Assembly (NCBI GenBank): GCA_963585895.1
Contig: OY757939.1
Coordinates: forward strand, 25,234,722 to 25,298,721
Source of the DNA: Sepioteuthis lessoniana
Taxonomy: Eukaryota > Mollusca > Cephalopoda > Myopsida > Loliginidae
Length of the DNA stretch: 64,000 nucleotides
Direction: 5' to 3'
The translations under genes were made by a program, and so were the position numbers. A model generated the notes under the pieces. It worked only from the letters and a program-made list of their open reading frames with translations, made no database searches and had not been told where the DNA came from. Below are positions 1 through 11,671 of the stretch, in pieces (within the stretch, counting starts at the first letter, position 1; each line of letters begins with the position of its first letter).

Positions 1-15
1 TGTTCTTCCAGCCTG

Positions 16-16
<1 letters not shown>

Positions 17-53
<37 letters not shown>

Positions 54-65
54 TATATATATATC
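17..65. repeat. (AT)n microsatellite
   Basis: Nearly pure AT dinucleotide run at the left edge of the window. The bases that follow, to about 540, are A-rich noncoding sequence with poly-A/T runs near 230, 350 and 375 and no recognisable gene. Confidence 0.95.
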
Positions 66-539
66 ATTTGGGAGCAAGAGTTTTTGAGAATATAATTCGA
101 ACAGCAACTAGCTTTATGATTGTTCTTCCTTTACAGCCTATATCAAATCAAGGGAAATTTTGTACGTGCGGGAATACCTGTTTGTGCCTATAAAAGAAGT
201 CATGTGTAGACAATGTATCGCTTAGGATTTTTTTTTTCTTACTTTCTCCCTCCTTATGTAAGAGGAAAACGACGCTTAAATTGTCTGGAAAAAGCAAAGC
301 ATTTGAATGATAGCAAAGGAAAGCGGTAAAAATGATAAGAAGAAATAAAAAAAACGTAAGTAAAACAAAAAAAACCAAAAAAAAAGGTTTTGTATTTTAC
401 GTATGAAGCATAACGTGAGAAAACATTATCAGATTGCAATGGTTGGTATATTGAACAGGATCTGCCTTCCAATTGAATAGTTATTTCTATAATCAGCAAG
501 AAGGCTGACCTAGGTGTTGGGAAAAAATTCTTTCAAGTA

Positions 540-541
<2 letters not shown>

Positions 542-631
<90 letters not shown>

Positions 632-659
632 TATCTCGATATATATATATATATATATA
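542..659. repeat. Compound (AT)n(GT)n(AT)n microsatellite
   Basis: AT run, then a GT run (about 584-618), then two more AT runs split by a short spacer. Open frames through it encode only YIYI and VCVC strings and are not genes. Confidence 0.95.
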
Positions 660-1006
660 CCGAGAGAAATTTTCGCTTGAAAGATTCACCATTAAGATTC
701 TGAATGACAGCCATTTTTCATATGGATGCCCGGCCGATATTCTTGGCCGATTGTTTTCGTCTATTTTTCTCCATCTTTTTACATTTTCATCCAGTGTTTT
801 ACAATATCCACACGTCCCTGTTAAACCGAACCCGCCTGGTTCTAAACTCAGCGCATTAGCGGTATTTCAGTGCGCAATTAGATCTCTCTTCTCCAACCAA
901 TGACCACAATGAAATAATCCTTTGGAATAAAATGGGAAAAAAAGCTTTGAAAAGGGGCGAATGAAGATCCCTTCTATTTTATAGTTTCGTTTTTTTTCTA
1001 GAAAAA

Positions 1007-1041
<35 letters not shown>

Positions 1042-1149
1042 ATGTAAGAGCTCATGCCTTTGTGTTTTTGTGTTTCTCTGTGACTACATGTGCCAATACT
1101 TTTTTCAGTGTCTCGGAAAGTCTTAAGTTTGACACAGATTTTCAGTTTG
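660..1149. other. Unassigned noncoding stretch with (GA)n run
   Basis: Mostly unique-looking sequence, slightly richer in GC between 720 and 900, with a GA dinucleotide run at about 1007-1039. I see no conserved reading frame, splice-site pair or repeat copy that matches elsewhere in the window. Confidence 0.5.
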
Positions 1150-1505
1150 GATTTGGTTAGGGTTTTATGGCATATCAACGATTGAGGTTTATTCAATGCC
1201 AAATCCTCTCCATATATATATTAAATATATATTTTTTTGGTTGGGTTGGGTTTTATCGCATATTAACCATTGTAGTTTATTTAATGCCAAATCCTCTTTA
1301 TACATGTATATTAAATATATAAGATTTGGTTTGTTTGGGTTTTATGGCATATTAACCATTCCAGGTTATCTAATGCCAGATCCTTTTTATACATATTTAT
1401 TGAATATATATGCTTAGGTTTTGTTAGGTTTTATGACATATCAACCATTGGAGGTTATTTAATGCCAAATCCTCTTCATACAAATATATTAAATATATTT
1501 TTGGT
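1150..1505 (-). repeat. Four tandem copies of an M-repeat terminus
   Basis: A unit of about 88-89 bp starting at the motif GGTTTTATGGCATATCAACC occurs at about 1161, 1249, 1338 and 1427. Each unit continues into a TTATTTAATGCCAAATCC motif and an AT-rich linker. The unit is the reverse complement of the 3' end of the M repeat (see 23569-24008), without the body. Single-copy ends of the same kind appear at about 8540, 29210, 45665 and 46345. The tandem arrangement is seen directly; whether it arose by tandem duplication or repeated insertion is not known. Confidence 0.85.
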
Positions 1506-1947
1506 AATATTTGAAAGAAGCATGAGCTAATGCTTTTGCTCATAGTTAAATGGCTTTATTTCTATCGAACAGTAATAATTTTACTCCTCGTTCCCCAAAT
1601 CTTCAAAGCTTGAGGCCCCCACCATTAGATGGTTTACTGTCATACTTGAAACACTCGTTAGTGCAGATAAGCCATCAGTTTATTCTACAGCCCCAGTTCA
1701 CTGAGCTGATGGATATTGATGCGAATGTTTAAGTATATAATATTTGGCCAATCTGATCAATATTAACTTCTGGATTAAGTACGCAAAAAGAAGGAGATTA
1801 TAATAAAAAGTAAATGTTTATGGTGTAAAATAAATGCCCTTCAAAATCTGTCTGCTAATTCATTGATGTATTCATGTATATAGACGTATTACGTATATAT
1901 ATTATAATCACACACACATAACCTATGTATTTACGAATACACTGTTC

Positions 1948-1950
<3 letters not shown>
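1506..1950. other. Unassigned AT-rich noncoding stretch
   Basis: A 60-codon open frame at 1550-1732 (+) is the only frame of note. It has no recognisable domain and no supporting context, so I do not call it a gene. Confidence 0.4.
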
Positions 1951-2006
<56 letters not shown>

Positions 2007-2010
2007 ATAC
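1951..2010. repeat. (AT)n(GT)n microsatellite
   Basis: AT run of about 45 bp followed by a short GT run. Confidence 0.95.
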
Positions 2011-2267
2011 GCATATTATGAGAAGTATAAAACAGTTTTGATTAAATATTCGCATATACTTTCATGGAATATGACCAAATGAGTTTTATTTTTCAACACC
2101 ATTTCCCTTGGTGTCCATAAACTACTTCCATTTGTGTTGCAGCACTTAGATCCCATTTTTCAAAAAGTCATCCTCAGCAATGAACTTCGCACATATCAAA
2201 ACAGATAACAGCATGTCTACGGTTGGACATAGATGTATTTTGATTTATCCTTACGCTAGCGCTAGTT

Positions 2268-2420
2268 TCCTCGTGGCTGAGTGGTAGAATCTTGGATTGG
2301 CGTTTGAGTCAGCCAGGTTTCAATCCCAGCTTCAGGAATCTAGCGTGTCCAGCCACATTGAAAAGTTGTGATACAACGAAATCGTCTGTCTGTGGATGAC
2401 AATACATATACACGAAAATC
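2268..2420 (+). mobile_element. tRNA-derived SINE, family S1
   Basis: The head has an A-box-like TGGCTGAGTGGTAGAATC and a B-box-like GGTTTCAATCCC about 35 bases further on, the internal RNA polymerase III promoter arrangement of tRNA-derived SINEs. The body ends in the motif TGTGATACAACGAAA..GTCTGTGGATGACAATA. Relatives sharing head and tail lie at 14272-14420 and 28125-28265. In those two, the tail motif runs straight into an (AT)n microsatellite. It cannot be a working tRNA gene because the head does not close an acceptor stem. Confidence 0.75.
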
Positions 2421-2622
2421 TTGTGGTCCGTACAGAATCTAAATATTGCGTAAAAAAGCGAGTGCATGGTGTTAAGAACATCATAAAAACGAATTAAAAT
2501 TCTTAAAACGGGGACCCTTTCATTCGGCCACTTCTCTTCGGAGAATTGTCAGTGACAATCGATTTTGCGCTAGAGAAAGTAAGCATAGGATGGTAACCAA
2601 AGGAAAATCCAGGAGGGTTTAG

Positions 2623-2623
<1 letters not shown>

Positions 2624-2678
<55 letters not shown>

Positions 2679-2680
2679 AT
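2624..2680. repeat. (AT)n(GT)n microsatellite abutting direct repeat
   Basis: AT then GT dinucleotide tract. It forms the left border of the first 0.88-kb direct repeat (2682-3571). Confidence 0.95.
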
Positions 2681-2681
2681 A

Positions 2682-3571
2682 TTTCATGGAACACAACCTC
2701 AGGTGCCCCTGACCACATCGTCAGTCTTGTTCTTCCCAAGCTAAGTGTTTCGGATCTTTCAACATCATCCATCTTCACGAGGGTGACCCAGCTTGTGTTG
2801 ATCAGCCACCAGTCAGGAACCTAAGTGCAGTCAAAAAAATCACCCCACCACAAAAAAAAAAAGAAAAAATACATGAGCCTTCATACAAAGTAGCACCAGC
2901 GGAACATCCAATCAAATGCGTCTCTGGGCAATCCTTCTCCAATAAAAAAGCAGAAACCAAGCAAAAGTTTTTTTCGCCCAACTGAGAAAATGATTGCCCG
3001 GAGACATACCTTGACGCTCAGAACAGACTAAGAGGCAAGCTTGCATTTTAATTACATGAGATCTTTTATGAATGGAAAAAAAATTGTCCATGTGTGACTG
3101 ACAAACCGTGAAATATCGCATGTCGTAAAAAAACCCAAAATGCTTAACATTAAAGAATGCCCTCTCTGAAACTGTATCCTTTGACGCCCTCTACAAAAAA
3201 ATACATATAAAGATAGAAAACTCCCCATAGCATTAAAAGTATTTTCAAACCCACCACACAATAAAAAAACACACTCCCGTCTAAAATGAAAGTATCGTTT
3301 AAATAACAGGAACACTTAATTAAGATAATTTCTAACAACGAAAATTTAACAGCAACAAATTACGAAACGACCAAAGAAAAAAAAAAAACAGAAAAAATTC
3401 CATCCTATGAATTACTATTAATAACCCTAATGCAGTCGAATTACCCTCCTCCACACCTTAAATTGACTTAATTATCTCGTTTAAAATACACTTAATTCAA
3501 CACGATTAAAAAACATTAAATACAAAATTATCGTTTAAGATAAATAAGATTTGACAACACATCAACGTCAT
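2682..3571. repeat. Left copy of 0.88-kb direct repeat flanking an R2-like LINE
   Basis: Aligns by eye, in the same orientation, with 6826-7701 over nearly its whole length. Shared landmarks include AACCTCAGGTGCCCCTGACC (AACCTCAGATGCCCCTGACC in the right copy), GCGTCTCTGGGCAATCC, GCCCGGAGAC and AGACTAAGAGGCAAGCTTGC. Differences are scattered substitutions and small indels. The right copy sits directly upstream of the N-terminal zinc-finger frame of the minus-strand LINE, so the repeat may be that element's 5' untranslated region. Alternatively it could be a host tandem repeat into which the LINE inserted. It carries no long reading frame. Confidence 0.85.
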
Positions 3572-3596
3572 GCGATATTGTCTTCAAAATAAAAAA

Positions 3597-3703
<107 letters not shown>

Positions 3704-5238
3704 TCAAATATACATAAGCATGTCGAGCACTATTTTACTCTAGAGAAAAAAATGCTTGTCACATAATTGTAAGGATATGATTTAAGTTCGGGTAGAGACA
3801 AAAAAAAAATATTGTTCATTCCGTCAAAATATTAGGTTGCCAACAACTCGCTCTCTTAATCCCCATCCATCTAGAAACCATTTTCGCGACGTTTGTGATT
3901 ACCCTGATCAATGTTCTTTTATCCTACCAGCCAACCCCAGCTTTTGTAAGGCTTTATATAGCGACTGAGCCACGAACCCTCTGCAGACAATTTCAATTGG
4001 GTCACAGTGAGCCCGCCATCCTTTCATCCTACACTGCTTAACAAGTTCCTGATATTTAGTGAGCTTCCTCCCGTGGGACTCTGCCATATTTTCCTCCCAC
4101 GATATATGATCACTTGTTTCGTCGTATTTGAAACAAGAATCATATCTGTCCGAAGTTGTGTCTGAACAATATAATCAGGGAATTTCAGCTGCTCATCAAA
4201 ATCAACAAACAACTCCCAATCAGGAGCTGTTCTCAGAAGCGATCTTTTTTTCTGATGATGCTGAACGAACATTCCCTTCTGCCTTAACAAAATTGATTCT
4301 CCTACTAACAGGCTTGTATGTGCTGGTTCGAAGGCATTTGTCAAATACTCCTGCAATTTCCCTCAGCACCTGATCATGACGCCAGCGATAGCATCCATCG
4401 CTCAATGCCCGTGTGCAGCTACTGAGTATGTGTTTAAGTGATCCTCTCTATTCACACAGCGGGCATTGTAGAGTCTCAACCCTCACCCAGGTGTGAAGAT
4501 TTGCTGGGCTCGGTAATGCCTCATAAACAGCTTGGATGAGGAATCGTATCTGGACGAAGTTTGAACCACAAATGTACGACCAACTAAATTTCCTTTTAAA
4601 AATACCATCCCATCGTGTCCAGGCACCCGGTTGGCCTAACGCAACCAGTTTGCCAAATCTTAACTTTTCTTCACCAGCTCTCACCTTATTCTGGACGAGG
4701 TGTCGATATTCTTCACCCGTAGTTCTTCTGATATCTTGTTGGTACAATAGCCTAGACCAGTGCGATCTTCTGCTACTCTCCCAACCAAAGCCTTTGGCCT
4801 CAATCTTTCTTCTGCGATTTCCAATTCAAGTGAAGCATTCCATCTCCTGCCCTTGCGCACTTTTATACTGGTTGTCGCTACTTTCGGATCCTTTGAGTTC
4901 TTTAACATCATCACCTCTCTGGTCTTGGTGACCATGTATTCTTCCGTTGGCCCCTTGAATGCAAGTTGTAGAGTCTTTGTTGATCCATATGAAGCAATAC
5001 TGCTCAGACTTCGCAGTAAACCCAACCACCTACGCAGGTAGCTGCTAATCTTCTTCTCCATAGCTGTTATAGTTGTCATAGTAATATCATATATCATGAT
5101 AGGCCATAATATTCTTGGCAATATTGTATGCAGGTAAATCCAAGATTTGACAAAGATTTCTAGTTGTATTCTGTATGGCTACAGTGTCCTTCCTACTATA
5201 GTTGTACGGCCTTCCTAGGCTCTTCACTGGCTTCTCTC

Positions 5239-5553
5239 TCAAAGTACTATACTCGCAATATGATATCGTTTAAGTGCCTCTTCAATCAGTTTATGCAGTA
5301 CAGAGCCATATACGTTGGCCTGATCCAACCACCAAACCGAAAGATCTCCTTTTCCTTCTTTAGTATCCCTTAAGAGTTGTAACACCACTCCAGATTGTCC
5401 AGTACATCCGGGTATGCCTGGGACACCACCTTCCAGCACCGAGATGTCGATGTACTCGTTCTCTATAACATATCTCATCAAACGACGAGACAATATGCTT
5501 AAACTTTTACATTCCGTGTCTAAGAGAGAGATGATCCTAGATTGCTCTATCAC
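5239..5553 (-). pseudogene. Reverse-transcriptase N-terminal piece of the R2-like LINE
   Basis: 104-codon open stretch with the segment (G)GVPGIPGCTGQSGVV and the Asp-containing motif WLDQANVYGSVLHKLI, where relatives typically read WLDLANAYGS. It ends after LKRYHIASIV. Within a few bases, in another frame, the sequence resumes at EKPVKSLGR, which in intact family members lies well downstream of the catalytic (F/M)xDD motif. So roughly the whole second half of palm is missing here. Confidence 0.8.
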
Positions 5554-6442
5554 AATGGAATTCTCTTCCTTAAGAATCCACCGTCCCTCATAATATCTTC
5601 ATTGATCAGCAAATCTATTCCTTGTCCAGATGGCTCTTAAGATCCCTCAGAGTCGCCTCAAAATATTTAGGCATCGCTTATAAACAATGTATAGTTCCCC
5701 GCTAGGTCCAGGAGCAGAGGCTGATCTCGATGCCTTAACAACTTCTTGTATCTCAAAGCAGATCGATACCCTTTAGTTGAATTCTATTGACGGTGTTGGC
5801 AGGATGATAATAAAAGAGTCATTGTTGAGCTAAATTCCTCTCCTGAGATCACTGTATGTAAGTATCCCTCAGGAATATTTTGAGTTCTTCTTCTGTACAT
5901 TCTAATTGACCGGTCCGCTTATGTCCAAGCAACTTCTTTGAAAAAACGAAGGGATTGGAAATAAATGCTGTTCGTTTCCCAGCCCTCTCCTTACCTCTTC
6001 TCCTGTGCGATTCTGCCCTCCCAAAGGGTTTGAATTTTCGCCTTAAAACATCTGGAAGCTCCACTAATGGTAATTTGTCTTTTTGACTCGCCTTCTTATG
6101 TTGTTGCTTCTGGGCTCGAAGTTCTCGGCGGATTTCTTCATTTAAATCTCCCTCCGGTTCTTACTGTAGGGATCATTCTTCTGCCTCACAACAACGCAGC
6201 TAAATCTCTCTGACGCAAAACTTGTAATGATGGTAGTTGAAGCCCTCAATTTCTAGTCGGTGCTCCTGTAGATGTTGCTTGTAATAGTTCGCGCACGTCA
6301 TCATTAAATCTCTGCTATTTCCCCTTGTGGTTTCCGGGCGGCCACTTTATACGCTGTTTCGTAATTCTGTCAAAGGATTGAGAGATAGGCACGTGGAGAC
6401 ACTGGACTGTTTGGTGAAACATGGCCTTGCTCCTCCTGTGTC

Positions 6443-6808
6443 TCACCATGTTGTCGTCCTATGCAGTGTGACTGACTCTTTCTCCAGACATCTCATTCTG
6501 GCCTGGTGGATTCTAAGACCCCTCAGGTTTTTGCATTTCTTGCCGCAAATGCATTTTGTCCTCATGGTCTGTTCAACATTTTGGGTCGATAGCATAAAAC
6601 CCATCTTATTGGGGATTTCATCCTCCTCACCTCCTCGGGATCCCCTGAAGATATTAATCCATTGGTCGAATTTTCGCTTAATTGGGTTCCTCCAACTGGA
6701 AGATACTTCCTGTGATACTAATCGCCGTCTTCCCAGGTTGTCAACTGTCTCTCCAGTGGTCACCAGAGCTGTTCTCTGGTCGTCATTTGGTCTCTTCCCC
6801 AACGTCAC
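6443..6808 (-). pseudogene. N-terminal zinc-finger segment of the R2-like LINE
   Basis: Open for 121 codons from an ATG at 6808. The C-terminal third carries one C2H2-type finger (CxCGxxCxxxxGLxxHQxxMxC), typical of the DNA-binding N-terminus of R2-superfamily LINE proteins. The preceding 80 residues are basic and unassigned. It ends in a stop before the Arg-rich linker, so it is separated from the rest of the protein by decay. The finger residues are complete. Confidence 0.75.
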
Positions 6809-6825
6809 TGAAAATGTCAGAGTTT

Positions 6826-7701
6826 CATTTCAAGGAATACAACCTCAGATGCCCCTGACCACACCGTCAGTGATGTTCTTCCCAAGTTAATTAGGTGTTT
6901 CGGGTTTTCAACATCATACACCTTCACTAGGGGTGACACAGATAGTGTTAATCAGTCATCAGCTGGTGGTCAGGAACCTACCTGTAGCACAAAAATGACC
7001 AAAGAAATAAAATCCATGAGACTTTATACAAAGTAGCACCAGCAGAACATCCAATCAAATGCGTCTCTGGGCAATCCCTCTCCTATAAAAAAAGCGGGGA
7101 CCAAGCAAAAGTTTTTTTCGCCCAACAGAGAAAATGATTGCCCGGAGACGTACGTTGACGCTCAGAACAGACTAAGAGGCAAGCTTGCATTTTAATTAAA
7201 TGTGATCTTCTATGAATGGAAAAAATTGTCCATGTATGTCTGAAAAACGTTAAAATATCACATGACTTAAAAAAAAAACTAAAATGCATAGCAATAAAGA
7301 ATACCCACGCTGAAACTGCATCCTTTGACGCCCCCTACAATAAAATACATATAAAGACAGACAACTCCCTATAGCATAAAACGTATTTTCAAACCCACCA
7401 CACAATAAAAAAAACCCTCCCGTCTAAAATGAAAGTATCGTTTAAATAACAGGAACACTTAATTAAGATAATTTCTAACAACGAAAATTTAACGGCAACA
7501 AATTACGAAACGACCAAAGAAAAAAAAATTCCATCCTACGAATTGCTATAAATAACCCTAATGCAGTCGAATTACCCTCCTCCACACCTTATATTGACAT
7601 AATTATCTCGTTTAAAATATACTTAATTCAACACGACTAAAAACATTAAATACAAAATTATCGTTTAAGGTAAATAAGATTTGACAATACATCAAAGTCA
7701 T
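6826..7701. repeat. Right copy of 0.88-kb direct repeat
   Basis: Same orientation as 2682-3571, offset about 4.13 kb. It begins a few bases upstream (minus sense) of the zinc-finger frame and ends where the sequence changes to a (CA)n run at about 7702. See the left copy for shared landmarks. Confidence 0.85.
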
Positions 7702-8276
7702 ACACACACACACGCACACACACAGAGGATGTATGTATTTATGTATGATAATATAACTATGTTTAACAATTCTGTTTAAACCATCTTCCGAGCGAGGATA
7801 GTATGTGATGTTAAATAAAAAGTCTCACCTCCCTCAATATTTATATAAGTATTTTTTAAAATTTCATAAAATTTTCGTTATTTTTGAAAATTATAAAAAC
7901 TTGCATTGTAGCTAACGTGCTCAAGTCAAACTGTAACGTTCACTTTCGAAACAATACCATTGGGAGCAGTTATGAACCGTTTATCACCTCCAGGTTTGGT
8001 TTAAACTGTGGCTCTAGAATTCTTCTTCAAGGATGGCTTTGTCTTTAAATAACACCAATATCTCAGTTGAATCTCATTTTAGCCCTAAAAAAGTCGAACT
8101 CAAAGGATGATTTGACATATCCAAAACTTCTGGAAAAACTTGCAAATAAAAGTATTAAACGAGATTAGATTATTTGAATTAAATGGAATAATTCATTTTC
8201 TTAGACAAGTAGAGGAAATAAGTATGGAATAACCCAATATTAAGCAATAAATTATTTCCCTAAACAATAAACCCTA
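7702..8276. other. Unassigned AT-rich noncoding stretch
   Basis: Short CA run at 7702-7725, then AT-rich sequence without a conserved frame or a repeat that I can match in the window. Confidence 0.4.
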
Positions 8277-8625
<349 letters not shown>

Positions 8626-8689
8626 TAGTTTGTTGACGAGATTTTTAGACGAGCCAGAAGTCATTCATTTGCACTATTAAATGGTTTCG

Positions 8690-9062
8690 AGCATTACTTC
8701 GTATCATTAACAATTAATCTAACATCGTTCAGTTTTTGCACATAGTCAACTAGATACACATTGATGATTTATAAGTGAATATTTTGTTGGTAATTTAAAT
8801 TTTGTATTAGATAGAGCAAATTTGTTTGCACGTAAGTATTGCTACTGTTTGCACACAGTTCAATTGCTTCAATCATTGCTATTTAGAAATTATGATTTTT
8901 TTTGTACTCAATGATGTGGTTTCACGTATTGCTCGCACAATTGGTTTTATTTGTGCAGTAAAAAGGTTTCAAGCATTGTTATTCAACTTGAATAATTCTA
9001 TTCAAACCGATTTATTCATTTGTAGAAAAAAAATTGATAACAAGGTAATCCAAGTGGAAGGA
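8690..9062 (-). repeat. Array of B-type M modules
   Basis: Loosely repeated units with CACACAGTT, GGTTTCA(A)G(C/T)ATTG and AATAATTC-TATTCAA motifs at about 70-75 bp spacing. This is the reverse complement of the modules inside the M copies at 43880-44530 and 60540-61150. A second block of the same modules lies at 9440-9725. Divergent and without ends. Confidence 0.6.
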
Positions 9063-9072
9063 GAGATTTATT

Positions 9073-9126
9073 GAGAAGTCGACACTCTAGCGTTTCGGGT
9101 CTACTGAACCATTATCAGGACCATGA
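9073..9126 (-). ncRNA. Decayed hammerhead-ribozyme-like motif
   Basis: On the minus strand the order is CTGATAA, a loose stem-loop, GAAA, a 4-bp stem and GTC followed by GAC. This is the same arrangement as the better copies at 26951-27216, but the invariant G of CUGANGA is A here, so activity is unlikely. The flank GAGAGATTTATTGAGAAG recurs at 23181. Confidence 0.4.
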
Positions 9127-9439
9127 AGGGTGATATTAGTGATATTAAGCCAACGATGGATGTTTAAAAATGTAAAATGCAAAAACCTAGGGGAAAATTT
9201 AAATAACAAGAAAAAGCTGGTCGTTTAATTGGTGAATAAGCGTTTGTTGTTTTAAATTATGTCATTTGACTTATTAGGAATATTGTATAGAATTTATGTT
9301 ACATTTGTTTATCGAGAAAGATTTCGAGTCAAAAAGAAGAAAAAAGAAAGAAAAACAAAAAGAAAAATAGAAAGCTTAAAAATTATGATATATGGGGAAA
9401 ATATTAACTTTAGATGGAATATATTGTAGTTATTTATTC

Positions 9440-9725
9440 ATTTGTACACAAGCAAATAGTTCCAAGTCTAGCAATGTAATACAAATTATTCAATTTTTGC
9501 ATAAAATTGTTAAATGGCTTCAAGTACTGCGATCTAACTCCAATAGTTTTATTTACTCAAAGTTTTCAAGTTTCAAATATCACTATGCAACTCTATCAAT
9601 TCAAATGAACAGTTATTACTTTGCACCCAGTTAATTATTCCAAGTGTTTCTATGCAATGCCAATAATTCAATTTTTGCATGCAGTTAAATGGTTTCAACT
9701 ATCGCTACATAAAACCAAAAATTCA
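9440..9725 (-). repeat. Second array of B-type M modules
   Basis: Continues the pattern of 8690-9062, with recurring GTTAAATGG(C/T)TTCAA and AATTCAATTTTTGCA motifs. Strongly diverged. Confidence 0.5.
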
Positions 9726-10077
9726 ATTTAACAGTCATCTTGGTCGTCTCTCGTCAGTAGTGTCATAACAGTTGGTGCGCTGACATGTTGTGTATTGCTT
9801 TACTCATTGTGTGATATGAAAGCTGCACAAATGAATGTACATTGTAGTCTGTTTTAGAAACGTAGTCTTTATGAGTTCAAACTTGTTCTTAACGCTTTGG
9901 AAGTAAACTAAAACATTTGCTGTGCGGTGATTGGTACAGTAAATTGATGGTTCATGAAATTTCGCTCGGGTTTCAAGAAATCCGACAATCAACCAATGTC
10001 AGGTGGGGCCAAATTGGTGCGTTTCATAGCCGTGCACCAAGCCATGTTCGAATAGGAAACAAAGATAACAACAAGAC

Positions 10078-10456
10078 AAATAAATAAATAAATAAAAAAG
10101 TATAATATATAAATATAAATAAGCAACTATAAAAAGTATAATAAATAAAAATAAATAAATAAATAAATAAAAAAGTATAATAAATAAAAATAAATAAATA
10201 AATAAATAAATAAAAAAGTATAATAAATAAAAATAAATAAATAAATAAATAAATAAAAAAGTATGATAAATAAAAAAAATGAACAAATAAAAAAGTATGA
10301 TAAATAATAAAAAGTAAATCAGTAAAATAAATCAATAAATAAAAAGTAAAATAATTAAATAAACAGTTAAATAAATAAATAAATAGATAAATAAATAAAA
10401 AGTAAAATAAAGAAATAAATAAAGAAATAAATAAAAAGTAAAATAAAAAAATAAAA
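10078..10456. repeat. AAAT-rich tetranucleotide array
   Basis: About 380 bp of AAAT/AATA repeats with a higher-order unit of roughly 50 bp marked by recurring AAAAAGTATAATAAATA. The 161-codon minus-strand frame across it is a by-product of the repeat. Confidence 0.95.
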
Positions 10457-10830
10457 TGAGTGAACATAACCAAAACGTCAAAATTTCTTTGCTCGATAAT
10501 TCCAAACAAATATTTTATTTTCTATCAAAAAAACAAATAAAACAAATACACTTTTGAAAGGGACAAATAAATTTATCACAATTTCTCCTATGAAGCTTGA
10601 TAACTTTTATCACTTGAGTAGGCCGTCTCTTATCTTCATTGTTATACTCTCAACGTTTCAGCCAATTCATCCTTCGACCTTTTTCAGGTGTTTCATCTCA
10701 AATTTGGCGGCCCACACGTAACTTCGAACCAAACCCATTCTTTAACCCATAGTAGTAGATTAGTCTTATTCATTAAACGACAGTGTACTAGTTTTAAACT
10801 TTAGTAAGTATTCCTATATCCATCCGGTGA
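10457..10830. other. Unassigned noncoding stretch
   Basis: No recognisable frame or repeat. Contains a short tract at about 10630-10690 (CTCAACGTTTCAGCCAATTC..TTTTTCAGGTGTTTCA) that faintly resembles the terminal-repeat motif at 63500-63540, too weak to call. Confidence 0.4.
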
Positions 10831-10834
10831 GTGG

Positions 10835-11671
10835 ACTTTCCGACTTAGTAGCAGATGTGCTGCAAGGAGATACATTAATTCCATATCTGTTTATCAATCT
10901 AGACTTCGTGCTTAGAATGTCGAGATTTAATGAAAGAAAAATGTTTCAAGCTGGCAAAGGGAACAAGAAGAAGATATCCCGCACAAACTATTACGGACGC
11001 GGACTTCGCCGATGACATAGCGCTTCTAGCAAATTCACCCGCACAAGCCGAATCCCCTCTACGTAGCCTGGAATGAGTGGCAGGTGGCATTAATCAAACA
11101 GGCGGCATCTCCACACTAAAGGGCGGTCCTCTGAAACAAGTGGAAGTTCGCCTACCTTCTCATCAATCGAGAATGACATCAACACCCGACTAGCAAAGGC
11201 ATGGACAGCTATCGACAGGCTATCGGTCATAGGGGAGTCAGATCTGACCCTTAGAATAAAACACAGCTTTTTCAAAGCAGCGGTTGTGACCATACTGCTA
11301 TATGGATGCACCACATAGACGTTAACTAAACGTAGGGAGAAAAAGCTTGACGGATATTATACAAGAATGCTGTAAGCAATATTGAACAAGTCCCCACAAA
11401 ACAACAGCTGTACGGCCCCCTACATCCCATCACGAAAAGTGTCAAAGTTAGACAAACCAGATATGCGGGACACTGCTGGAGAAGTAAAGACGAACTCATA
11501 AGCGATATATTCCTGAGCGAGCAAAAGTAGGACGACCAGCTATATACAACAGCTCTGTGCCGATACAGGATATAGCTTTGAAGACATCCCCCCCGGGAGT
11601 GATGGACGATAGAGAATGGTGGCGGGAGAGGGTCAGGGAGATCCATGCTGGCAGCATAATATGATGATAAT
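10835..11671 (+). mobile_element. RTE-like LINE fragment, C-terminal half (copy C)
   Basis: Plus-strand remnant starting in the reverse-transcriptase palm at ADVLQGDTLIPYLF, then DADFADDIALLANSPAQAE, which contains the catalytic FADD motif. The thumb region follows, then the C-terminal segment containing ..AGHCWRSK-like and WWRERVREIHAG. Multiple frameshifts and stops separate these pieces. The 3' end is a GCATAATATGATGATAATGA tail, like the ATG/GAT-rich ends of the other RTE copies here. It is 5'-truncated, lacking the endonuclease and fingers. Confidence 0.85.

Larger units (their letters stand above)
3838..6825 (-). mobile_element. Decayed LINE with restriction-like endonuclease (R2/NeSL/HERO type)
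   Basis: One minus-strand element read in fragments from about 6808 (N-terminus) to about 3930 (C-terminus). In order: a C2H2 zinc-finger segment CICGKKCKNLRGLRIHQARM (6808-6443); a linker rich in Arg/Lys with HRRRGKERAGKRTAF and the KKLLG motif (6064-5849); the start of the reverse transcriptase with GGVPGIPGCTGQSGV and the motif-A segment WLDQANVYGS (5553-5239); a thumb region beginning EKPVKSLGR and containing YLRRWLGLLRSL (5220-4681); GAWTRWDGIFKRK and FLIQAVYEALPSPANLHTW leading to CPLCE (4747-4448); YRWRHDQVLREIAG (4405-4220); LRTDMILVSN and ..DPIEIVCRGFVAQSLYKAL (4356-3930). These motifs and their order are those of LINEs carrying a CCHC finger and a PD-(D/E)XK-like endonuclease. Stops and frame changes separate most pieces, and the region holding the catalytic DD of the reverse transcriptase is absent. 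It is not functional. Confidence 0.85.

Noticed and set aside
586-903. 105-codon frame
   Set aside because: The N-terminal third is translated microsatellite (VCVC, YIYI) and the rest has no domain.
2268-2345. Possible functional tRNA gene
   Set aside because: A- and B-boxes are present, but the acceptor stem does not pair, and a SINE body with repeated copies follows.
6327-6890. 187-codon plus-strand frame
   Set aside because: Antisense to the zinc-finger and linker part of the minus-strand R2-like LINE, whose protein motifs are the recognisable ones.
10078-10456. CRISPR-like or satellite array
   Set aside because: Units are simple AAAT repeats with no distinct spacers; the window is eukaryotic.
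10024-10509. 161-codon minus-strand frame, the third longest in the window
   Set aside because: Encoded by an AAAT-rich tetranucleotide array; the FIYL/YLFI strings are a repeat artefact.
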